From Candidatus Poseidoniales archaeon (GTDB lineage Archaea; Thermoplasmatota; Poseidoniia; Poseidoniales; Poseidoniaceae), in contig QXYC01000031.1 of the NCBI GenBank assembly GCA_009887095.1, forward strand, positions 1 to 64,000: a DNA stretch of 64,000 nt, written 5' to 3'. Of this stretch, positions 1-8,463 are shown in pieces. The notes beneath the pieces were generated by a model. The model saw only the letters and a list, made by a program, of their open reading frames with translations. It was not told where the DNA came from and made no database searches. Positions within the stretch are counted from its first letter, which is position 1. Each line of letters begins with the position of its first letter. The translations under genes were made by a program, and so were the position numbers.

Positions 1-2
1 CA

Positions 3-56
3 GCAGAAGAAGTTCCCTCCGACTGGTCCAATGGCGAAGACCCCTGGGCAGAGTGA
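3..56 (+). CDS. 3' end of an upstream gene (partial)
   Basis: An open frame enters from the left edge and ends at a TGA at 54-56. The visible 17 residues are acidic and tryptophan-containing, ending EDPWAE. It stops 9 bases before the phosphatidylserine decarboxylase ATG, so the two are probably co-transcribed. Too little is visible to name the product. Confidence 0.5.
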   Translation, partial: AEEVPSDWSNGEDPWAE

Positions 57-65
57 GGCGTTCGA

Positions 66-914
66 ATGGCTGGCTTGGCCCATGGGGGCCACGCACCCGT
101 CCTGATTACCTTCATGATGGGCGTCAGCTCAATCATTGTTGGAACGCTCATCGATCCGCTGAGTGGGCTTATTCCATTGTTCGGAATTCTCTGCATCATG
201 GCCTCAGCATTTCTGGTTAACTTTTGGCGGGATCCAGACCGTCCGATTCCAAAGCAACCCGGTGTGCTTGTCTCTCCTGCCGATGGCCATGTGATGTTCA
301 TCCGTCGTGAACGAGCAACCGGTCGCAGGCCCTCAAAGGAAGCCTATGCATCAGGCGATGTGGAACATGATGTTCTTACTGGTGACTGGGTGGCCAAAGC
401 ATGCGACAACCCCCTCGAATTTACAACAGAGCAGCGATTTGAAGCCGTCGAAAAAGGCGATGAATCTGATGAAGATGTGATTCGAATGGCTATTTTCATG
501 TCGCCGCTCGACGTCCATGTAAACCGTTCGCCGATGGCCTCAACCATTGAACGGATGGAACACCGAACTGGAAAAGGCATGAAGCGAGGGCCGTTCAAGG
601 CCGCCTACAAAAAAGAAAGCGAATTCAATGAACGCGTCCGAACGGTGTTCCTCAACGATGAAGGCCACCGCATCGAAGTCACTCAAATTTCAGGCGCACT
701 GGCCCGCACTATTGTGCCTTGGCAAGGCATTGGTGATCAATTGCGACGTGGGCAACGGTTCGGTATGATTCGCCTTGGGTCGAGGGTCGACATACGCGTT
801 CCAGCGGTTGATTTCACGACCACAGTGGTCTCTGCCGAGATGAAGGACGCAGCCCATCCGAAAGGCCAATTCGTCCAAGCTGGCACAACTGTTTTGTTCA
901 CGCCTGAGGCATGA
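66..914 (+). CDS. psd: phosphatidylserine decarboxylase (archaeal short form)
   Basis: Decarboxylates (archaetidyl/phosphatidyl)serine to the ethanolamine lipid at the membrane. The N-terminus has two hydrophobic segments (about residues 12-50), followed by the family start (FWRDPDR, SPADGHV near residues 54-76) and the DVHVNRSP block. The pyruvoyl-forming cleavage site is seen as LGSRVD with Ser239, where the proenzyme should self-cleave to alpha and beta chains. The length of 282 residues fits the short archaeal/Bacillus-like class. A CDP-alcohol phosphatidyltransferase at 39 kb could supply the serine lipid, but the two are not linked. The ATG at 66 lacks an obvious Shine-Dalgarno; no better start is visible. 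Confidence 0.9.
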   Translation: MAGLAHGGHAPVLITFMMGVSSIIVGTLIDPLSGLIPLFGILCIMASAFLVNFWRDPDRPIPKQPGVLVSPADGHVMFIRRERATGRRPSKEAYASGDVEHDVLTGDWVAKACDNPLEFTTEQRFEAVEKGDESDEDVIRMAIFMSPLDVHVNRSPMASTIERMEHRTGKGMKRGPFKAAYKKESEFNERVRTVFLNDEGHRIEVTQISGALARTIVPWQGIGDQLRRGQRFGMIRLGSRVDIRVPAVDFTTTVVSAEMKDAAHPKGQFVQAGTTVLFTPEA

Positions 915-972
915 GGCGCGTCGGTGGATTGAAACATATTCGGCCAGCCACAGAACCAAAGGGGGGGCTTTG

Positions 973-2139
973 ATGACAACCAAAAAATCACTCACACTTG
1001 TCGGCGATGGTAGCAAAGGCGCCCGTATTCACGACATTGTGAAGGCACCTGCAAACACCCCATGGGCCAAAGCAAGGCAGCAGTCTTGGGACGCCAGTGA
1101 ACCAGCAACGGTGTACTACACCCCAGAAACCTTGGCCGATGGAACGCCATGCAGCGCCGTCACGGTCATTTTGCGAACCAAAGGATGCCACTGGTGGTGG
1201 TCAAGTGGTTGCACATTCTGTGGGTATTTTAACGACACAAGAGACGACGTGACCAACGAGGATTTGCATGCTCAATGGGCCTATGCCAAAACCAAATTCG
1301 ATGATTTCAAAGGCCATGCAATGGTCAAGGTGTACACCAGCGGTTCACTGCTTGAAGATCGGGAAATCCCAGTTGCTTTCCAAGAAACGGTTCTTCGTGA
1401 CTGCCAAACCCTGGGCAAGGAACTGATTGTCGAGTCGCGCTGTGAACAATTGACAGAAGAAAAACTCGCATGGGCCACATCAATCAACACAAGTTTTGCA
1501 GTTGCGATTGGACTCGAGGCATACGATGATGAAGTCTTGAGGTTCCATGTTAACAAAGGATTTACCACGAAATCGTGGGACAGAGCTGTTGCTAACCTCA
1601 AGAAGTTCGACATTCGAGTGAAGACCTATTTGATGTTCAAACCTCCGTTCATGAACGAAGCGGATGCGCTTCTGCACGGTGTAAAATGGATTGAAGATGT
1701 GGCAGAACAAAGCGATGAAATATCGGTCAACCCGATGAACATTCAGCGTGGCACCATCATCGACCGGTTGCACAGGCACAATGAGTACCGTCCACCTTGG
1801 CTATGGTCACTTGTCGAGATGATCCGACGGGCACACCCGACCATTCATCCCAAAGACACAGGCAATGGCGGCGAAGGTCAAGTGAGTCGTCTGATTGTCC
1901 ATCCAACCGCTGGAGGGCGCGTTCGCGGGGCTCACAATTGCGGTGCATGTGACGCCCATGTGGTCGCAGCGATCGAACGCTATGCCGTGTCAGGCGAGTT
2001 ACAAGAATTCGAAGGTCTCGCTTGTGAATGCGAGAAAGCGTGGGCAGAAGAGGTTGCATTAGAGCACGCTCTACCAACACCACTCGGAATTTCAAAGCCT
2101 CGCCGGGGCAATGTTTTGGATGCCCTCCGGGCTCCATGA
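973..2139 (+). CDS. raSEA: archaeosine biosynthesis radical SAM protein RaSEA
   Basis: Radical SAM enzyme that, with ArcS, converts the lysine adduct of preQ0 at tRNA position 15 into archaeosine. The diagnostic stretch is TKGCHWWWSSGCTFCGYF, which places the cluster cysteines in the family-specific GCTFCGY context rather than plain CxxxCxxC. The frame can be opened at a TTG at 970, but the ATG at 973 directly after it is preferred, giving 388 residues. It lies 58 bases after psd on the same strand. ArcS and archaeal TGT are not in this window. The C-terminal third carries further cysteines (NCGACD, ACECEK). Confidence 0.85.
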   Translation: MTTKKSLTLVGDGSKGARIHDIVKAPANTPWAKARQQSWDASEPATVYYTPETLADGTPCSAVTVILRTKGCHWWWSSGCTFCGYFNDTRDDVTNEDLHAQWAYAKTKFDDFKGHAMVKVYTSGSLLEDREIPVAFQETVLRDCQTLGKELIVESRCEQLTEEKLAWATSINTSFAVAIGLEAYDDEVLRFHVNKGFTTKSWDRAVANLKKFDIRVKTYLMFKPPFMNEADALLHGVKWIEDVAEQSDEISVNPMNIQRGTIIDRLHRHNEYRPPWLWSLVEMIRRAHPTIHPKDTGNGGEGQVSRLIVHPTAGGRVRGAHNCGACDAHVVAAIERYAVSGELQEFEGLACECEKAWAEEVALEHALPTPLGISKPRRGNVLDALRAP

Positions 2140-2213
2140 ATGGCTTCCAGCAATCCGTCCAATTGCTGTTGTGAGGGTGTCAATCTTTATGACCGCTGTA
2201 CCAGTGGGCGGAA

Positions 2214-2230
2214 TGACCCCTATGGGGTCA
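2214..2230. terminator. perfect 7-bp inverted repeat with 3-nt loop
   Basis: TGACCCC-TAT-GGGGTCA lies in the 107-base gap between raSEA and the next gene, 17 bases before that gene's ATG. It can form a compact hairpin and could be a terminator, an operator or a 5'-leader stem. No T-run follows it, so a simple intrinsic terminator is not shown. A close relative of its core is found at 39761-39775. Confidence 0.45.
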
Positions 2231-2246
2231 CGTTCGGGTGAACCTC

Positions 2247-2519
2247 ATGACAAACACAACCAGTCTTCCTGATGTAACCGTTGGAACCGGTGAACCGGCC
2301 TCCAGTCGAATTCTCCTCACTCTCTTTGCAGTGGGTGTAATCGGCATGCTCGCATTGTTCTCGAATGTCTTCGGTTGGGACAACATCCCATTGCTTGGCG
2401 AACTCGTTCCGCTTATCGGAAACCTTGGTGGAAGTGGCATCTGGTACTACCTCATCGGCCTCTTGATTGGTTTGGGTGCAATCGTTGCCTCGCTCTTAAC
2501 AGAGGTCATCGTCGATTAG
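2247..2519 (+). CDS. small membrane protein upstream of the CcoN-like gene
   Basis: About 90 residues with two hydrophobic segments (roughly residues 24-46 and 62-88) and few charged residues; I do not recognise a family. The frame also opens at a GTG at 2238, but the ATG at 2247 is preferred. The stop codon overlaps the Shine-Dalgarno of the following CcoN-like gene (gap 12 bases), so the two are almost certainly translated from one message. By position it could be a small partner subunit of that protein. This is inference from context. Confidence 0.7.
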   Translation: MTNTTSLPDVTVGTGEPASSRILLTLFAVGVIGMLALFSNVFGWDNIPLLGELVPLIGNLGGSGIWYYLIGLLIGLGAIVASLLTEVIVD

Positions 2520-2525
2520 GAGGTG
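2519..2525 (+). promoter_or_regulatory. strong Shine-Dalgarno GGAGGTG for the CcoN-like gene
   Basis: GGAGGTG matches the anti-Shine-Dalgarno of archaeal 16S rRNA and ends 6 bases before the ATG at 2532. It overlaps the TAG of the preceding small gene and fixes the start of the 659-residue protein. Confidence 0.75.
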
Positions 2526-2531
2526 TGATGT

Positions 2532-4511
2532 ATGGAAACTGTTCTCATTATGTCTGGCCTTTTGGTCGCAATTCTTCTCACCACCGCAAATTACCTTGTG
2601 AAAGGCATTGGTGGCATGAGTGCTCCTCTGCAACAAGTTGGACTCTTTTTGCTTAACAAAGCCCCAGCAGGCATCATCGATCTGTTCAGCGACGAAGCAG
2701 GTAGCGGCAGCAAAACATGGATTCGCTTTGGAATGGTTTGGTTCCTCCTTGCATCAATCGGGGCCTTCCTCGGACTCTGGCACAGCTACGACGGGGGTGC
2801 CTTGGATTCCCTTGCAAGCATTGGCTGGTCATATGACGATGGCTCAATGCTTACGGATTACACAAATGTCTTCTTCAACACAGCGCTCAACTACATGCTT
2901 GTTGGTGGCGCCTTGGTGGCTGTATCTCGCACGGCACAAGGACGTCTTGCCAGTGAAAAGAGCGCATCAATGGTGGCACTTTTGCTCACCGCATCAACCG
3001 CTGCGTACTTGGTTCTCCCAGCAATTCTTTCCTTTGCTACCCTCGACAATGAGGCTGCATTGATTGAAAACATCACAAATGTGTCTTCCCTTGTTGTTGG
3101 TTCTCTGCTCCATGCAGCGATTCTCATCAACGTTCTCATCACTGTGGCCAACCGTGCATCGGACAACATCGCTCCAACCACCTGGTTCCTCGTGCTTGCC
3201 TTGGTTGCCAAAATCTTCGCAGGCTTGATGGCCTTCTTCGGTGAACTAGCAGATTCCACACAAACGGTTTGGATGGCTGAACACGTGCTCACCGGATGGG
3301 TCCCATTGGCTCTCATCTTCGGATTGGCTTACCATGTTATTCCATACACCACCGGATCACCAATTTGGTCTGAAAGCATGCTAAAGGTCAACATGGCTCT
3401 TCTGTTTGTGACGGTTCCACCGTTCTTCATGACCGCAGCAACGAGCGCTGAGTTGTTGCAAAACTTAGGCGCTATTCTCCTCACCCTTGGCATGCTGCCA
3501 CTCTTTGCAGGTTCAATCAACCTGCTCGTGACTGCCAAGTCCAATGCGGCTGCAGTGGTCAAGAGTCCCGGTGCTTTCGCTGCAACCGGCGCTATGCTCT
3601 TCATCCCAATCTACACCATTGGCGGTTACTTCACAAGCATGGATGTCTTTGTCGGCCTCGGCAACCTTGGCACCATGGCTTCCACCGTCGATCAAGGCTT
3701 CATGTACACCGTTGGTGGACTGATGATGCTCGCAAGCGTCTTCACGGCCTATCCGTTGGCAAGCGGGAAGCAACTTGCGAATGCCTCGAACGCACAACTC
3801 GCAGTTTGGCTCACAATGATTGGCGGCCTCACCTCGACCATCGTTCGCCTGATGGGTGATTTCACCTCACAAGCCGTGCTCGACTCAGGTGTTGAAGAAG
3901 CAGTGGCCTCGACAGGCGGCTTCCTTCTCGTCTCTTCTGCCTTGTACTACCTGTGCGCAATTGCAGCCATCATGGCGGCGTTGGTGATGATTCGCACCGG
4001 AACCCGCGGCAATGCAGACGCTGTTGCCACAGGCGCAACCAGTGACATCAGCACCTACTCCTTGGTTGAAGGCTCCACAACCATTCGCACCCTCATCAGT
4101 CGCGGCGTCGGAATCGATACCGAACTCAAGGTTGGTCACACGGAGGATGAATCTGGCGCCACCATCATTGCCGTGAGTGCTCACCTTCACAACGATGAGG
4201 TCACAGAGTTCCCAGATGATGCAAAGGAAACGCCTGAAGAACTGGTCATGCTCGCAGATTACCTCTCTCAATCAAACCAGTCCATCTTCCAGTTCTTCCA
4301 ATCCATTGACTTGGACAACTCCGGCACCGTTGACGGTTTCGAATTCCAAAGAGCCCTCAAGAACGCAGACATTGCGAACCTCCCCCCATGGGAAATGGGA
4401 GCCTTGCTCGAAGCAGTCGACCTTGACGGTGATGGGAAGATCAACCTGCCTGAACTCGACATCGCGTTGACGATGATTCGAAGCAAGCAATCCTCGAACG
4501 AGGAAGAGTGA
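2532..4511 (+). CDS. CcoN-like (heme-copper oxidase subunit I fold) membrane protein lacking metal ligands, with C-terminal EF-hand pair
   Basis: A 659-residue polytopic membrane protein with about 12 hydrophobic segments to residue ~490, then a soluble tail. Several stretches read like cbb3-oxidase CcoN: DYTNVFFNTALNYML...VSRTAQGRLA (residues 109-140) where CcoN has the low-spin heme His in HTN; AEHVLTGW...LAYHVIPYTTGSPIWS (249-280) matching the helix with the first CuB His; and TLGMLPLFAGSINLL (318-332). The heme His is Tyr110, the His-His pair region reads PPFF (296-299), and no HxH is seen in the later helix; only His251 is kept. Two canonical EF-hands follow: DLDNSGTVDGFE (593-604) and DLDGDGKINLPE (630-641). 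Homology is inferred from motif alignment by eye. Electron transfer looks impossible, so a calcium-responsive or structural membrane role is more likely. Confidence 0.7.
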   Translation: METVLIMSGLLVAILLTTANYLVKGIGGMSAPLQQVGLFLLNKAPAGIIDLFSDEAGSGSKTWIRFGMVWFLLASIGAFLGLWHSYDGGALDSLASIGWSYDDGSMLTDYTNVFFNTALNYMLVGGALVAVSRTAQGRLASEKSASMVALLLTASTAAYLVLPAILSFATLDNEAALIENITNVSSLVVGSLLHAAILINVLITVANRASDNIAPTTWFLVLALVAKIFAGLMAFFGELADSTQTVWMAEHVLTGWVPLALIFGLAYHVIPYTTGSPIWSESMLKVNMALLFVTVPPFFMTAATSAELLQNLGAILLTLGMLPLFAGSINLLVTAKSNAAAVVKSPGAFAATGAMLFIPIYTIGGYFTSMDVFVGLGNLGTMASTVDQGFMYTVGGLMMLASVFTAYPLASGKQLANASNAQLAVWLTMIGGLTSTIVRLMGDFTSQAVLDSGVEEAVASTGGFLLVSSALYYLCAIAAIMAALVMIRTGTRGNADAVATGATSDISTYSLVEGSTTIRTLISRGVGIDTELKVGHTEDESGATIIAVSAHLHNDEVTEFPDDAKETPEELVMLADYLSQSNQSIFQFFQSIDLDNSGTVDGFEFQRALKNADIANLPPWEMGALLEAVDLDGDGKINLPELDIALTMIRSKQSSNEEE

Positions 4512-4524
4512 ATCCACCGAGGGC

Positions 4525-5817
4525 GTGAACAAGGTGCGTATCGGCCTTGTCGGCAAACCAAACGTAGGCAAATCGACCTTTTTCAGTGCTGCAACCTTGG
4601 CCAAGGTTGACATTGCCAACTATCCATTTTGTACGATTGAACCAAACGTTGGTGTCGCCTTTGTCGCTGCTCGCTTGCCCTGTCCGTGTAAGGACATACG
4701 AGCGAAGCTCGAACAAGAAGGGCGCATCGAACCAGTCTCTCAGGACGACCCACGCAGAGGAAGTTTATGCGAGCCGAGAACTGGTTCGTGCATTGGCCAC
4801 ATGCGCCTCGTTCCTTGCTTCTTGGTGGACATTGCAGGTCTCGTTCCAGGTGCAAGCGAAGGGCGGGGCAGGGGAAATGCATTCCTTGCCGACCTCGCAA
4901 ACTGCAACGCTCTGATTCAGGTTGTTGATGCTGCAGGAAGCACTGATTTGGAAGGCAATCCACAAGGGCACAATCAAACCACAGAGGTGGCACGTGCTCG
5001 CGTCATTGAAGAGATTGAATTCCTAGGCTTGGAACTCGATGCTTGGATTACAGGCCTACTGATGGACGGATGGGTACGAGGTGTTCGGCGCGTCCAAGCG
5101 GAAGGCGACAAGGGACTCATCTCGTTCATTCATGAACGCCTTACGGGGCTCGGAGCAACCTTGCAATCCGTTGGACTTGCCTATGAAGCGTTCCGCTCAG
5201 AACACACAACGCTTGGGTCACCATGGGACTGGGATCTCTCAATCATAGCCTCACTTGCCGTGCACTTGCGCAAGGCGTTGTTCCCAATTCATATTGCAGC
5301 GAACAAATTTGATGTTGCACCGGCAGAAGTATTGGACGGCGTGGTTGCAAATGGCTGCATTATTCCTTGCATGGCTGATGTTGAACTCGGTCTGCGCCGG
5401 GCTGCAGGAGCCGATCTCATTGAGTACACCCCTGGCTCAACCTCCTTCTCATTCAGTGATTCAAATGCGCTCAATGAAGCCCAACTGAAGGCGCTTGCTC
5501 ACATGAAGGAGCGGCTTGAAGCAAATGCCGGCACTGGGGTGGCGACCATGCTTGACACAGTTCTGTTTGATGAATTAGAACACATTGTGGTCTATCCTGT
5601 GCAAGACGAGAACCGATGGACAGACGGGGATGGAAAAGTTCTGCCCGATGCGTTCGTTGTACCTGCTGCCATACAAGCCAAAGCATTGGCATACAAAGTT
5701 CACAGCGACCTCGGTGATGGATTCATTCGTGGTGTCGATGGTCGAAGCCGAAGGGTTGTCGGTGCAGACCACGAACTCCAGGATGGAGATGTGTTGAAGA
5801 TTCACGCTAAATCGTGA
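4525..5817 (+). CDS. OBG/YchF-type GTPase with C-terminal TGS domain
   Basis: TRAFAC-class GTPase of the archaeal YchF-related family, probably ribosome-associated. Visible motifs are G1 GKPNVGKST near the N-terminus, the switch I region ANYPFCTIEPN, G3 DIAGLVPGA, G4 NKFD, and a C-terminal TGS domain (VYPVQDEN ... HELQDGDVLKIH). The cysteine-rich RLPCPCKD after the G2 region is usual in archaeal members. A GTG at 4525 opens the frame, and a second in-frame GTG at 4534 would give a tighter N-terminus (VRIGLVGKPN). The GAGGG at 4519-4523 is better spaced for the second. It starts 13 bases after the CcoN-like gene and may share its transcript. Confidence 0.88.
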   Translation: MNKVRIGLVGKPNVGKSTFFSAATLAKVDIANYPFCTIEPNVGVAFVAARLPCPCKDIRAKLEQEGRIEPVSQDDPRRGSLCEPRTGSCIGHMRLVPCFLVDIAGLVPGASEGRGRGNAFLADLANCNALIQVVDAAGSTDLEGNPQGHNQTTEVARARVIEEIEFLGLELDAWITGLLMDGWVRGVRRVQAEGDKGLISFIHERLTGLGATLQSVGLAYEAFRSEHTTLGSPWDWDLSIIASLAVHLRKALFPIHIAANKFDVAPAEVLDGVVANGCIIPCMADVELGLRRAAGADLIEYTPGSTSFSFSDSNALNEAQLKALAHMKERLEANAGTGVATMLDTVLFDELEHIVVYPVQDENRWTDGDGKVLPDAFVVPAAIQAKALAYKVHSDLGDGFIRGVDGRSRRVVGADHELQDGDVLKIHAKS

Positions 5818-6204
5818 TCAGTGGCCCTTTGGTCGGTCGTAGGCTGGTGTTAAACGAGCCATGTCTCCAGAGTATTGGCCACCTCGATAGATGAACCAGA
5901 CGGGGGTTGCCAATGTGATTACCAACAGAAGGAGAAGGAAGTAGACGCCCCACGGTTGGATGTCCTTGAGCACCATAATCCACAGCGTCCAGAGCAATGG
6001 GATGTAGAGGAAAACACTGTAGCGACGAGCCATGATTTGAAGCCGGGCACTGCCCAATCCACCATCAAACATGTTCGCAGCATCGTCTTTTGAGACGAGG
6101 CCATTTTCAATTCCACATCGGACACAAACTTGTGTGTTTGGCCCATTTCCATGGATGAATTGTTCACGTGGGTACGTGCTTGAACAATGACGGCAGGTTG
6201 GCAT
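5818..6204 (-). CDS. zinc-ribbon membrane protein, unknown function
   Basis: A 128-residue protein with an N-terminal zinc ribbon (CRHC at residues 4-7, CVRC at about 27-30) and two hydrophobic segments (roughly 64-82 and 87-106), ending in a basic tail. It is the last gene of the minus-strand run that includes pabC and the pabBA fusion, 37 bases behind pabBA, and is convergent and adjacent to the GTPase gene. No family is recognised; context alone does not link it to folate synthesis. Confidence 0.65.
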   Translation of the reverse strand: MPTCRHCSSTYPREQFIHGNGPNTQVCVRCGIENGLVSKDDAANMFDGGLGSARLQIMARRYSVFLYIPLLWTLWIMVLKDIQPWGVYFLLLLLVITLATPVWFIYRGGQYSGDMARLTPAYDRPKGH

Positions 6205-6241
6205 GGTCTTCCCTCAATCCCTTCCACTCGCTCACGATTCT

Positions 6242-8437
6242 TCAAGCATCCGCTCTCATCCCGAGGAAATTGCTCAGCACATTGATTCCATTTTTCGAGC
6301 CGACGGATTCTGGATGAAACTGAACCCCAAAGATTTGCCTTTCCGGATGTTGGACACCCATGATGTCCCCTGTGGTTTCATTCCATGCTACTTGATTGAG
6401 TGAGGAATCGCCTTCATTGGTCAGCACAAGGGAGTTGTACAGTGTGAAGGAGTGAGGTGAAGTGAACCCTTCGAACAACCGCCCACCGCTATGGCGGATG
6501 CTTCTCGGTGAGCCATGTACCGGCCCTGTTGGCACTTTGATTAGCTCCATTCCGGCAGCCAGCCCGAGTGCTTGGTGGCCCAAGCAAATCCCAAGAACAG
6601 GTTGCTCGATGCGCCCTTCGATTGCAGATGTGGCGATTTGCATGGTGACCGGCGAATCCTTTGGTTGGCCTGGCCCGGGTCCAAGCACAATGTGGCTTGG
6701 ACGAATCCTCGAAAGAATGGATTGCGCCTCATGTTCTTGCAGTGATGCGGTGAATGATCTCGACTGGTGAACAACGACATCGTGGCCCAATCCTGCAATG
6801 GCGTGTGCTATGTTGTGCGTGAACGAATCGAGATTGTCGACCAAGAGAACGGCACCATTGGTTCTCATTGAACCGTCATCGATTTGGATTGAACCTTGCT
6901 TTGTTGCGACAGGTGCAGGTTCCACTTCGAGGGAATGGATTTCCAATTCACCAGTTGGAAGGCTTTCTCGTTGTTCAACATGCCAACCACACGCTTTTCG
7001 AAGGGCAGATGCCTTCCATTTCGCTTCCTCGACTTCGCTCTCGGGCGAGGATCCGATGGTGATGCCTCCGCCGGCCGCAATTGACCCAAACCACCTGGTC
7101 CTCTCCTTTTTTGCAATCAACGTTCGAATGAGGATGTTCCATGCGCATGCGCCTGAATGGAGGTCAATCCAACCAATGGAGCCTGTCCAGTAGGAACGAG
7201 GTCGCTGTTCCAGTTCATCGATTGTGGCACAAACGACAGTTCTAGGGCACCCTGTGATGCTCCCACCGGGGAACACCGCTTGGAGTGCATCGAGGGAAGT
7301 TTGTCCTTCAGACAGCGTTCCAACCACTTGCGAGACAAGGTGCTGAACATTGGCGTATGCCTCGACATCGAACCGTTCAATTCGAACACCACCGACATCA
7401 CTGACGGCTCCCAAGTCATTGCGCATGAGGTCGACGAGCATCCTGTGCTCTGCTCGTTCCTTCTCATCGTTGAGCATTTCATTTCTGAGCAGTACCTCTT
7501 CCTCTTGAGTGGAACCACGTGGGCGAGTTCCCTTGATTGGCGCAGTCCGTACGACGCTGCCATCCGATTGAAGCAGCGATTCTGGTGATGAACTGACAAG
7601 CGCAAGTTCGAGGTCTTCAGCACAAAGATATGCGGAGAATGGAGCGGGGTTGGTCGTGCATAATTCTTCAAAGATGGCTCTCGGGTGTCGATTCAATTGC
7701 CCTTCCCACCATCGCCCGAGGTTGACTTGGTAGAATTCACCTGCAGCAATCCCTTCTCGGATCGCTTCAATGCCTTCTTGGTGCTCCTGATCTGTTAAGT
7801 TGGAAGTCTCTGGGTGGGGGTTCTCATGCGAGTTGACAACTTCGTGGGCCGTAGCTTGTACATTGTTCGCAAGCGAGGCCCATTCATCACCATCGCATGC
7901 GAACGCTGTGATGCGCCCATCGCTCTTTCGTTCTGCAGCGAACCGTTCAATCAACCAAAGGACTGCAAGTATCTCTCCCTCTTTGGGCGGGTGCTGCAAG
8001 GCGATTGGCTGGGTCCATTGCACAAGGTCATAGGCAAGGGTGCCAGACCAAAATGGATGAGTTGGTAAGCCAATGCTTGGTGCTGGAAAGAACGGTTTTG
8101 GGGCTGACAATTCCTGTAATTTTCCGAGCAAGTCTGCCATTGTTTCACCGAAAATAGATGTTGCATGATACCAAGAGCCGTGTTTCCATTCCTCAACATG
8201 ACCGACCAGTGGCTGTGTTTGTTCAGTGAGGTGAATTTCACCTTTGCTCGGTTTGTGAGGGGGCGCTGGTGCAATTGTGGGTTGACGAACGATGAACCTT
8301 CGTTTCGATGGGCCACACAGGATGGAGTGTTTCGAGAGATGAGATGCAGGGCCGCCAGAAACCATGACCATTTGATCGGGGCCACCATAACGAATTGCCT
8401 TGTCGCCGAGCAATCCATCCTCTTCGAGTTGCCTCAT
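6242..8437 (-). CDS. pabBA: aminodeoxychorismate synthase, PabB-PabA fusion
   Basis: Makes 4-amino-4-deoxychorismate from chorismate and glutamine for p-aminobenzoate. Residues ~1-490 are the chorismate-binding component I, including PIKGTRPRG (the Lys typical of PabB; TrpE has Ala), EHRMLVDLMRNDLG and FPGGSITGCPR. Residues ~530-731 are a class I glutamine amidotransferase: DNLDSFTHNI, GPGPGQP, the nucleophile in GICLGHQ and the His-Glu in VQFHPES. The order (component I first, amidotransferase second) is that of TrpEG/PhzE fusions, opposite to common PabA-PabB fusions. The lysine and the adjacent pabC argue for the Pab reaction; anthranilate synthesis is the alternative. The first ~130 residues are weakly conserved-looking. 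Confidence 0.87.
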   Translation of the reverse strand: MRQLEEDGLLGDKAIRYGGPDQMVMVSGGPASHLSKHSILCGPSKRRFIVRQPTIAPAPPHKPSKGEIHLTEQTQPLVGHVEEWKHGSWYHATSIFGETMADLLGKLQELSAPKPFFPAPSIGLPTHPFWSGTLAYDLVQWTQPIALQHPPKEGEILAVLWLIERFAAERKSDGRITAFACDGDEWASLANNVQATAHEVVNSHENPHPETSNLTDQEHQEGIEAIREGIAAGEFYQVNLGRWWEGQLNRHPRAIFEELCTTNPAPFSAYLCAEDLELALVSSSPESLLQSDGSVVRTAPIKGTRPRGSTQEEEVLLRNEMLNDEKERAEHRMLVDLMRNDLGAVSDVGGVRIERFDVEAYANVQHLVSQVVGTLSEGQTSLDALQAVFPGGSITGCPRTVVCATIDELEQRPRSYWTGSIGWIDLHSGACAWNILIRTLIAKKERTRWFGSIAAGGGITIGSSPESEVEEAKWKASALRKACGWHVEQRESLPTGELEIHSLEVEPAPVATKQGSIQIDDGSMRTNGAVLLVDNLDSFTHNIAHAIAGLGHDVVVHQSRSFTASLQEHEAQSILSRIRPSHIVLGPGPGQPKDSPVTMQIATSAIEGRIEQPVLGICLGHQALGLAAGMELIKVPTGPVHGSPRSIRHSGGRLFEGFTSPHSFTLYNSLVLTNEGDSSLNQVAWNETTGDIMGVQHPERQIFGVQFHPESVGSKNGINVLSNFLGMRADA

Positions 8438-8463
8438 GAAGGGGAGAATTAGTTCTTCGATGC

